Positions 1 through 5,738 of a DNA stretch of 5,791 nt are shown here, piece by piece. The notes under the pieces were generated by a model that made no database searches, was not told the origin of the DNA, and saw only the letters and a list, made by a program, of their open reading frames with translations. The position numbers and the translations under genes were made by a program. The stretch's first letter is position 1, and every line of letters starts with the position of its first letter. This DNA comes from an uncultured Dorea sp. (lineage in GTDB: Bacteria > Bacillota_A > Clostridia > Lachnospirales > Lachnospiraceae), in contig CAJTRO010000085.1 of NCBI GenBank assembly GCA_910579015.1, positions 1-5,791 on the forward strand, given 5' to 3'.

Positions 1-55
1 AATACATATATAGTAAATACTATATATTTTTTACCAATATATAGTATTTACTATG
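1..55. repeat. Left copy of 55-bp terminal direct repeat
   Basis: These 55 bases are identical, base for base and in the same orientation, to 5737-5791 at the other end of the window. The copy is extremely AT-rich and consists almost entirely of a large inverted repeat: arms 10-27 and 37-54 are perfectly complementary over 18 bp around a 9-nt loop (28-36). It lies downstream of the regulator gene, beyond a possible terminator. It could be the operator of a further leftward gene outside the window, the closure overlap of a circular or tandem unit, or an assembly k-mer overlap. The identity is seen directly; its meaning is inferred. Confidence 0.95.
10..54. promoter_or_regulatory. Paired operator-like dyads, left copy
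   Basis: Two 14-bp dyads fit ATAGTA-nn-TACTAT: one at 10-23 with centre AA and one at 41-54 with centre TT, so they are exact reverse complements of each other. Their centres are 31 bp apart, close to three helical turns, so dimers bound to both would face the same side of DNA. This is the layout of a cooperative regulator site. No gene follows on the left within the window, so the target of this copy is unknown. The AT-only stem and lack of a following T tract in a GC-stem context argue against a terminator. Confidence 0.5.
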
Positions 56-91
56 TTTTAATTTTTCACCTGTTTTTTTACATACAAAATC

Positions 92-121
92 AAAAAAAGC
101 CCCAAATACTGCTCTTCTTTT
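92..121 (-). terminator. Possible weak intrinsic terminator after the RpiR-family gene
   Basis: Read on the minus strand, AAGAAGAGC (from 111-119) can pair with GCTTTTTTT (92-100) across a 10-nt loop (101-110), using two G-U wobbles, and the 3' arm itself is a run of seven T. It lies about 83 bp past the stop codon of the regulator gene. The stem has only two G-C pairs, so this is a weak candidate. The rest of 56-203 shows only short repeats, such as CACACTA at 154-160 and 173-179, and no gene. Confidence 0.3.
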
Positions 122-193
122 CCAAAAGAACAATATCCCGGGCCTCTTTTCATCACACTATTTCTTGATGACACACTATAAAATCATCTATAT

Positions 194-207
194 ATAGTAA
201 TTACTAA
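194..207. promoter_or_regulatory. Third operator-like dyad, overlapping the regulator stop codon
   Basis: The sequence ATAGTA-AT-TACTAA differs from the paired dyads of the terminal repeat at the two centre bases and the last base. Its 12-bp core (195-206) is a perfect palindrome, TAGTAATTACTA. The minus-strand TAG stop codon of the RpiR-family gene (204-206) is built from this core. The preceding bases ATAT also match the context of the terminal copies. It may be an accessory binding site of the same regulator; the AT-rich setting makes chance similarity possible. Confidence 0.35.
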
Positions 208-1055
208 TTAAATAATCCCCCGAATTCTTCTCCTACGATCCCCTCATCCTTATCCCCTTCGATCTTGATCGCCGACGCAAGCATATTGATAAGAGCCATC
301 GGTGTCGACGCCGTATTCATAAACATCCTCGTGGTACTGCGCACAGTCAGCACTGTATCTGAACACTTGGCCACCCCCGATGATTTACAGTCCGATATCC
401 CAAGCACAAACGCCCCTTTCCGCTTCGCGTACCTTGCCACCTGTTCCGTCATAAAATAATAGTCCGGAAATGAAACTGCCACAAGCAGAGTGTTCGAATC
501 CAGAGCCGGAAGGATAGAATAAACGCTTTCATTCAGCTCCGTATTCATGATCACAGACGCAATCTGCGTCCCGGCAAGATGCGACGCAAGCCATTGACAG
601 AGAATATGGGACATTCCCCTTCCGCAAAGTATGATCTTTGGATACCGAAGAAACAGCCTCGCCGTCTCTATCAGTTGATGGCCGTCAAAATTCCGCACAT
701 ATTCCTCCATGAGGCTCTTCTCTTCCATGCAGATCTCCTTGATCAACTGCTCCTTGTCATCCAGCTCATACTTGGGGACGGAACTGCTGAAATATTCATT
801 CTTCTGGTAAACGTCTATCCTCTGATTGATATTGATATACTTCCTGACCTCATACTTCATCTCGTTGAAGCTGTTATATTCCAGCGCCTTACAGGTATTG
901 AGGATGGTGATCTCCGTTACACCGAGCTCTTTGCTCATCTCTCTCAGAGTGATAAATGCCATCGTGTCAATATTCTCTTTAATATAATCCGCAATCTGCT
1001 TCTGTTTCTTCGTCATAGACGGATAATGTTCTTCAATCCGCATTATTATATCCAT
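204..1055 (-). CDS. MurR/RpiR-family transcriptional regulator (HTH + SIS)
   Basis: This encodes a 283-residue cytoplasmic DNA-binding regulator, a normal length for the family. Residues 1-77 form the RpiR-type N-terminal HTH domain, with the helix pair in TLREMSKELGVTEITILNTC (36-55) and the typical following NSFNEMKYEV (61-70). Residues about 138-265 form a SIS phosphosugar-binding domain: the GxGxS turn is in ILCGRGMSH (142-150), SFPDYYFMT (195-203) stands where SxSGxT occurs in other SIS proteins, and AKRKGAFVLGISD (210-222) follows. RpiR proteins bind palindromic operators and respond to sugar phosphates or amino-sugar phosphates; the ligand here cannot be read. I chose ATG at 1055 because AGGAGG lies 10 bases upstream; a longer frame from 1100 has no ribosome binding site. 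The gene follows the surface protease on the same strand, 228 bp away, with its own promoter. The HTH recognition segment is atypical (see findings). Confidence 0.93.
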   Translation of the reverse strand: MDIIMRIEEHYPSMTKKQKQIADYIKENIDTMAFITLREMSKELGVTEITILNTCKALEYNSFNEMKYEVRKYININQRIDVYQKNEYFSSSVPKYELDDKEQLIKEICMEEKSLMEEYVRNFDGHQLIETARLFLRYPKIILCGRGMSHILCQWLASHLAGTQIASVIMNTELNESVYSILPALDSNTLLVAVSFPDYYFMTEQVARYAKRKGAFVLGISDCKSSGVAKCSDTVLTVRSTTRMFMNTASTPMALINMLASAIKIEGDKDEGIVGEEFGGLFN

Positions 1056-1065
1056 ATCTCGTTTT

Positions 1066-1071
1066 CCTCCT
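1066..1071 (-). promoter_or_regulatory. Ribosome binding site deciding the regulator start
   Basis: The minus strand reads a perfect AGGAGG, 10 bases before the ATG at 1055. A second GGAG lies just upstream (within 1074-1080). Neither is well placed for the in-frame ATG at 1100, which is upstream of both, so translation most likely begins at 1055. Confidence 0.85.
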
Positions 1072-1129
1072 GTCTCCTGTAGGTACTCCGTCCATAACAT
1101 ATAGTCATTTTATTGAACAGTTATGAAAA

Positions 1130-1158
1130 ATTATACTATTTTTTTTATTTTTTCGCAA
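1130..1158 (-). promoter_or_regulatory. Predicted sigma-A promoter of the RpiR-family gene
   Basis: On the minus strand TTGCGA (1153-1158) and a perfect TATAAT (1130-1135) are separated by 17 bp that are almost all A/T. Transcription would start near 1122, giving a leader of about 65 nt. The -10 overlaps the sequence AATAGTATAAT, which carries one ATAGTA half-site of the dyad seen in the terminal repeats; a matching second half is absent. The position between a terminator candidate and a strong ribosome binding site supports independent expression of the regulator. Confidence 0.65.
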
Positions 1159-1238
1159 CAATTCTCGTACAAAATAAGACAAACCAGAAACAGAATAAGA
1201 GCTGGAACAAATTGCGGTACTCCATGAAATCCAATAGA

Positions 1239-1263
1239 AGGCAGGTGATCCGTTCACCTGCCT
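1239..1263 (-). terminator. Hairpin terminator candidate after the protease gene
   Basis: A perfect 10-bp stem (1239-1248 with 1254-1263; core GGCAGGTGA/TCACCTGCC) closes a 5-nt loop. It begins 21 bases past the protease stop codon, and it is the only GC-rich hairpin in the intergenic region. The following minus-strand bases, TTCTATT, make a poor U tract, so termination may be partial and some readthrough into the regulator is possible. Confidence 0.6.
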
Positions 1264-1283
1264 CCTTACACGCCCTTAAATAT

Positions 1284-4200
1284 TTATCTTCTTATGTGTT
1301 TTCTGCGTTTGTATGCAACACACGCTTCCATTGCTATCAGGGACATCAGAATCATTACCAGACAAAGTACGATCGGATTATGATCGCCAGTATTTACACT
1401 GTTCGTCTTGACCGGATTCTTCTGGGTATTTCCCGTGCCCGGCTTTGTCGGATTCGATCCCGGCGCGTCCGGATTCGAAGGATTGACCGGCTTTGTCGGA
1501 TCTGTCGGCTTTGTCGGATCCGTCGGTCCCGGATTCGGAATATCTGGTTCATCTGATTTTAATTCCAGATCTGCATCCGTGTTCTTAAGCGCTTCAATCT
1601 GTGCATTCAGCTCTTCCAGAGATGCTCCTCCATTTGCGATCAGTGCTTCCGCCGCCTTGATCACTGCATCCAGTCTCTGGATACTCTCTTCTGTATAGAT
1701 ATCCGTCATCTCAAGCTTTTTCTTCAATTCATCGATCAGATCCTGCATATCGGACTTTACAGCCGCTTCTTCTGTATCTGCCTGGCTTAACTGCACTTCA
1801 AACTTATTCATATTGGCAGCTCTATAGCCATACCAGTTCATGAATGCAACCTGATCAGATGTAATCTGCTGAGCGTAAGAAATATCCTGAGGCGCAAATC
1901 CTTCTGAAAAATTACTTGGGAGCCTGTATTCTTCGATCCCCTGCGGCAGGAAATGATCCCCGAAATAAACGGTCACTTCTCCCTTCGCCGACTCTGCCGG
2001 TATCCTGACAGTGAAATCTCCACTCTGGCCGTCAATTTCTGCCCTGTAGTTCTGGCCGTCTGCCTCTACCACAACCACATTGCTGCTCTGATCTGTAGTT
2101 TTACCAAATACCCTCTGATCGACCGCCGAATTAATTCCCTTATCCTGCATCTCCTTAGTTCCGGCATCAAATATGTTTCCTCTGTATACTACATCTCCTT
2201 CATCAATAATTCCTGTCCAGTTATCCTCGCTGTCTTTATGCGTCATCCGAATCTCTGGAAGTGTGTTATCAATGTAAATGTCGGCAATATCTACTACCTT
2301 ATGTGCCGCACCCTTCTTCTTAAGCAGGAGCGCCGCTTTATATAACCCTTCCTCTGTAACAGGCGCTGTGTCCGCAGTCGGAACGATCGTTCCATCCTCC
2401 TTAAGCGTACACGGCGTGCAATTATCCAACACAATTGCTTCTTCCCACCAGTTCAGGAACCATCCTTTTTCTGTAGGATGTGATCTGTCAAGAGTTCCGA
2501 TCAACTGACCGTCCTTATAGAGTAACGGCTGCCAGCTCTCAACGGACTCGTCTACGATATGATACTGAAGCATTGTCCTGTCGCTTCCAAGCCAGTCATA
2601 ATCGGAAAGCTGTTTATTCTCTCCTGTCGAAAGTGCCGCCGTATGAATGAAGGTATTTTCAAGCGCCACAGGATTATCTGCGATTGGATCCGAAACCTTC
2701 TCTTCATATACATAAACAGCCGCCGGAGAGGTTAACCTCTGCGTTCCTTCACTCAAAACGACCGTCGTCTCATATGCGCCAAGAGCGGCATCGGCGTTCA
2801 CATTTGCTGTCAGTGTAAATACAGCCTCTTTACCAGCCGGAACGGAGATTGACTTCTTATCCGTTGAAAATACGCCTGATATTGGTGATGCGGCTGTACT
2901 GCCGTTATCCGGTACATAGGACTCATTTTCAAGCCCGATATCATATGTATGATTCTTCTTCCCCTTATTTCTGACAGTAACCTCTATCTTGCTTTCTGTC
3001 TTTCCTCTGGCAATCTTATCCAGGCTGATGGTCGTCGTCTCTACAGTATTGACAACCAATTCGTTTCGATTAAACGTATATGCCTGTGCATTTGGAGCTG
3101 TAATAGTCACCAGATCGCCTGTCGCCTGGAGCGCTTTTTCAGGATCTACCATACCTGAGCCTACAGCCAGCCTGCTGACAGTATTCGAGAAAACACTGCG
3201 GTCAGCGGTACTTACCAATGCAGCCTTGATATCAAGCGCCGTAAGGTTCGGATTCTTCTGCCTGAGCAGCGCGGCGATCGCTGAGATGTGCGGTGTTGCC
3301 ATAGACGTACCCGTCATTGCCACATATGCGTATTCATAGGCATCTGCACCCCCGTTCCTTCTCCATGCCGTAGAAATAATATTCGTACCAGGCGCGGTCA
3401 CATCCGGCTTGAAATCCAACGAATCTTTTACCGGACCGATAGAAGTAGATATATGAGGATGGCTCTCTGTATCGACGCCTTCCTTACGAAGAGGCTTTGC
3501 ATCCGTAAACTTAAAATCATATAATTTCCCTAATTCCAACCCGTCGACCATTGCCGAGCCTTCCTCGTACTTTGCCGAAAAAACGGGAAGATAATTGGAA
3601 TAGCAGGTGTTCCAGGAAGAAATCGAGCCGTAATCCTGTGTTTTCGTATTAATTACAGCAACCGCTCCCGTCCCAACCTTCTCGCGGATACGTCCGATCA
3701 CATCACCAAATGGCTGTCCTCTCATTACAACGAAAAGGGCGCCGCTATAGTCATCTGGATTGTTATCTTTAAAGAACGCTTCAAATTCTTTTTGTGTTCC
3801 GGTTCCGAGTTTCTGCTTATCTTCTGTAGGAAGCAGAACCATCTTATAATTCCTGTCGGCATCAGCTTTGAGCGAACCAACCGTATATCGATCCCCCGCG
3901 TCAACAACTGCGTCTCCCCATCCGGAATAGATCAGGCGCAGGGGCGATTCTTTGCCACCGCGATTCAGAGTCAGCAGACGGTTCTCAGATTCAATCTGGG
4001 CATTTGCAACAGTCAACGCTAACGGAGAAGTTCCCGGCGCCCAGATCGTATACGACCTGCTTCCGGAATTTCCTGCGCAAAGTACAAACAAGACGTCCTC
4101 ATACGCTAATGCCAGACTGTTCAGCATAATGTTCGTTGAGTGAGTCGCGTCATTAACTGTACTCCACCCAAGTGACATACTGATAATTTTACAGCCATCT

Positions 4201-5576
4201 TGTACAGCATCCTCCATTGCCTTATTCACATCGCCTTCTAAACAGCTGTCCCTTGAGTTAATTACCTTGTATGCAGCCAGAGTTGCATCAGGAGCAATAC
4301 CTTTTGTCTTAACATTCCCCGGATTTACACCCCGTCCGGCAATCGTTCCCGATACATGAGTTCCATGTCCCTGATCGTCCAACGGATCGTTTGCACCATT
4401 TCCGTTATTCTTAATATAGTTCCTTCCAACGAATTTCCCATTCAGCAATTCGTCACTCTTCGGTGCATTCCCGTTCGGTAATTTACTGGAAAAAACATCT
4501 TTAAGGTCCGGATGATTATAATCAATACCAGTATCAATTACCCCTACCGTGACACCTTTTCCAGTTAATCCCAGACTGCCTATATCCAGATAATTGTAAC
4601 TCTCTTCCATTCCATAGACATAACCGCCTGCATCCCTTGCCTCGGCAAATGTCTGGATCTCCTCCTGATGACCGGCTGTCTTTAAGTCTTCTTGCTCGAT
4701 CGTCTCCTGGATCGCATCCTCAGGCTCTTTCTTTTCTTCCACGGCATCTTCAGGCACATCATCATTCCTGTTATCTGCCGTATCCGTTGCTCCCTCGTCC
4801 TCTACGGTATCCTGATTTTCATCAGCATCCTCATAAGGCGCATCATCACCTGCCGTTTTGTCATCCGGCTCCACTGTGTCGTCTTCTTTGGTGCTCTCTG
4901 CTCCGTCTGTGTGCTCCCTGTCTCCATCGTCTCCCTGAAACACATCCTGACCGCCCGTTTCTACAGACGTATCAGACGATTCATCTGATACAGCCGGCAC
5001 GACAGGAAACCAATCTGTCGGCTGGGGTTCACGTACTTCTTCCTCATAGACCTCTTCCTGCTCAAGCACATTCGTATGCGACTCGTCCGGATATACAGCA
5101 AACACACATTCCATCTTGGCGATGTCATCCACGACTGACTGAGGAACAGTAAGTGCCGCTCCATTCATTCCTACGGAATACTCATACTTTACTGTATAGT
5201 CTACTCCTTCAAGTGCTTTGTAGAAATCTTCTTTGTCCTTCTTTGCCAAAGCATTCAGTTCTTTGGTGCTTTCATCCACCTCCTCATCATTTGCCTTCGC
5301 GATTGCTTCGACCAGCTTTGCCGGCTGATGGGCAAATTCCACGATAACCGATACCGGTGTGTCGACTTCAGAGATCGCATATGCACCCTGAAATCCTACA
5401 AGCCCGCCTTCCCGGTTTTCCTGTGAAGCAACCGCAGCACTTTCTTCCGCTTGTCTGCCGTTCCTTCCCTGATGACCGGAACCAGGCTCAGCCGATACTG
5501 TCATCTGTGAAGTTGGCAAAATCAATGTCACAGCAAGCATCAGGCCCAATAGTTTTTTGAGTTTCCTTGCTTTCAC
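1284..5576 (-). CDS. Cell-surface S8 subtilisin-like serine protease, C5a-peptidase/lactocepin-like architecture
   Basis: This encodes a 1430-residue secreted endopeptidase. In order: signal peptide 1-29 (Lys/Arg-rich start, core LLGLMLAVTLILP, likely cut after VSA); I9-type propeptide about 71-166; acidic linker about 170-316; subtilisin domain about 341-815. The catalytic set is visible: Asp348 in VIDTG, His404 in GHGTHVSG, oxyanion Asn503 in CAGNSG, and Ser758 in GTSMATPH. The 255 residues between Asn503 and Ser758 hold a PA domain (core GALFVVMRGQPFGDVIGRI, then GAVAVIN, about 611-685). About 826-958 resembles the Fn3-like domain of C5a peptidases and lactocepins. About 1275-1338 resembles a FIVAR helical module (YTEESIQRLDAVIKAAEALI). 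A Pro/Thr stalk with TDPTKP repeats (1344-1390) leads to NSVNTGD, a hydrophobic segment (about 1401-1421) and the basic tail KRRKHIRR, a divergent sortase-type signal. It likely degrades proteins or peptides at the cell surface; the substrate is unknown. I chose the GTG at 5576 because AGGAGG lies 7 bases upstream and the signal peptide begins there; an in-frame ATG at 5666 would bury the signal peptide and has no ribosome binding site. All key residues are present, so it should be active. Confidence 0.95.
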   Translation of the reverse strand: MKARKLKKLLGLMLAVTLILPTSQMTVSAEPGSGHQGRNGRQAEESAAVASQENREGGLVGFQGAYAISEVDTPVSVIVEFAHQPAKLVEAIAKANDEEVDESTKELNALAKKDKEDFYKALEGVDYTVKYEYSVGMNGAALTVPQSVVDDIAKMECVFAVYPDESHTNVLEQEEVYEEEVREPQPTDWFPVVPAVSDESSDTSVETGGQDVFQGDDGDREHTDGAESTKEDDTVEPDDKTAGDDAPYEDADENQDTVEDEGATDTADNRNDDVPEDAVEEKKEPEDAIQETIEQEDLKTAGHQEEIQTFAEARDAGGYVYGMEESYNYLDIGSLGLTGKGVTVGVIDTGIDYNHPDLKDVFSSKLPNGNAPKSDELLNGKFVGRNYIKNNGNGANDPLDDQGHGTHVSGTIAGRGVNPGNVKTKGIAPDATLAAYKVINSRDSCLEGDVNKAMEDAVQDGCKIISMSLGWSTVNDATHSTNIMLNSLALAYEDVLFVLCAGNSGSRSYTIWAPGTSPLALTVANAQIESENRLLTLNRGGKESPLRLIYSGWGDAVVDAGDRYTVGSLKADADRNYKMVLLPTEDKQKLGTGTQKEFEAFFKDNNPDDYSGALFVVMRGQPFGDVIGRIREKVGTGAVAVINTKTQDYGSISSWNTCYSNYLPVFSAKYEEGSAMVDGLELGKLYDFKFTDAKPLRKEGVDTESHPHISTSIGPVKDSLDFKPDVTAPGTNIISTAWRRNGGADAYEYAYVAMTGTSMATPHISAIAALLRQKNPNLTALDIKAALVSTADRSVFSNTVSRLAVGSGMVDPEKALQATGDLVTITAPNAQAYTFNRNELVVNTVETTTISLDKIARGKTESKIEVTVRNKGKKNHTYDIGLENESYVPDNGSTAASPISGVFSTDKKSISVPAGKEAVFTLTANVNADAALGAYETTVVLSEGTQRLTSPAAVYVYEEKVSDPIADNPVALENTFIHTAALSTGENKQLSDYDWLGSDRTMLQYHIVDESVESWQPLLYKDGQLIGTLDRSHPTEKGWFLNWWEEAIVLDNCTPCTLKEDGTIVPTADTAPVTEEGLYKAALLLKKKGAAHKVVDIADIYIDNTLPEIRMTHKDSEDNWTGIIDEGDVVYRGNIFDAGTKEMQDKGINSAVDQRVFGKTTDQSSNVVVVEADGQNYRAEIDGQSGDFTVRIPAESAKGEVTVYFGDHFLPQGIEEYRLPSNFSEGFAPQDISYAQQITSDQVAFMNWYGYRAANMNKFEVQLSQADTEEAAVKSDMQDLIDELKKKLEMTDIYTEESIQRLDAVIKAAEALIANGGASLEELNAQIEALKNTDADLELKSDEPDIPNPGPTDPTKPTDPTKPVNPSNPDAPGSNPTKPGTGNTQKNPVKTNSVNTGDHNPIVLCLVMILMSLIAMEACVAYKRRKHIRR
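1441..1518 (-). repeat. Short coding repeats in the Pro/Thr stalk
   Basis: The plus-strand 12-mer GGCTTTGTCGGA occurs at 1441-1452, 1489-1500 and 1507-1518, the last two one 18-bp period apart. On the coding strand they give the TKP-type units of the TDPTKP stalk. Such repeats expand and contract by slippage, so stalk length probably varies between strains. Confidence 0.8.
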
Positions 5577-5583
5577 TTTTTTC

Positions 5584-5589
5584 CCTCCT
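5584..5589 (-). promoter_or_regulatory. Ribosome binding site deciding the protease start (GTG)
   Basis: A perfect AGGAGG on the minus strand lies 7 bases before the GTG at 5576. The encoded protein then starts directly with a classical signal peptide. A short hairpin (AAGGC/GCCTT, 5599-5613, 5-nt loop) sits 9 bases further upstream; it is too weak to claim as a regulator. Confidence 0.9.
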
Positions 5590-5684
5590 ACCTTTAATAA
5601 GGCATTTCGCCTTTTGTACTTAGATACTGAAAAAAATGTCAAAACATCCATTTGTACATATTTCACAAATTTTTATTGTTTTTC

Positions 5685-5700
5685 ATACTTTTTTAAGTAT
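5685..5700. repeat. Small inverted repeat at the predicted protease transcription start
   Basis: ATACTT (5685-5690) and AAGTAT (5695-5700) are perfect inverted arms around four T. With transcription predicted to begin near 5702 on the minus strand, this would be the very 5' end of the mRNA or a site at about +2 to +17. It could be a repressor site, a 5' stabilising stem, or chance in AT-rich DNA. The rest of the 5577-5708 leader holds no recognisable riboswitch. Confidence 0.3.
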
Positions 5701-5708
5701 CTGTGTCA

Positions 5709-5738
5709 ACTATATAATATTTACACTTGGGTTGTCAA
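5709..5738 (-). promoter_or_regulatory. Predicted sigma-A promoter of the protease gene
   Basis: On the minus strand a perfect TTGACA (5733-5738) and TATAGT (5709-5714, five of six consensus) are 18 bp apart. The start would be near 5702, leaving a leader of about 125 nt. The -35 hexamer overlaps the first two bases of the right 55-bp repeat, so the paired dyads lie directly upstream. Two further TTGACA hexamers (5704-5709 and 5637-5642) lack a convincing -10. Confidence 0.7.

Noticed and set aside
10..54. 18-bp inverted repeat as a transcription terminator
   Set aside because: The stem is nearly all A/T pairs and there is no proper T tract after it; the right copy lies upstream of a promoter, which fits an operator better.
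579..1082. Plus-strand open frame of 167 codons
   Set aside because: It is antisense to the RpiR-family gene, which has clear HTH and SIS motifs; no promoter or recognisable protein was seen on this strand.
1113..1556. Plus-strand open frame of 147 codons with an Arg/Ile/Cys-rich tail
   Set aside because: The low-complexity tail is a shadow of the Pro/Thr stalk repeats, and the start lies in the AT-rich promoter region of the regulator.
4637..5152. Plus-strand open frame of 171 codons rich in His, Pro and Leu
   Set aside because: It is the antisense of the acidic linker of the protease; its biased composition follows from the GAx/GTx codons opposite. No ribosome binding site or domain was seen.
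5577..5708. Riboswitch in the protease leader
   Set aside because: Only two short inverted repeats are visible; there is no conserved aptamer pattern and no terminator or anti-terminator pair before the start codon.
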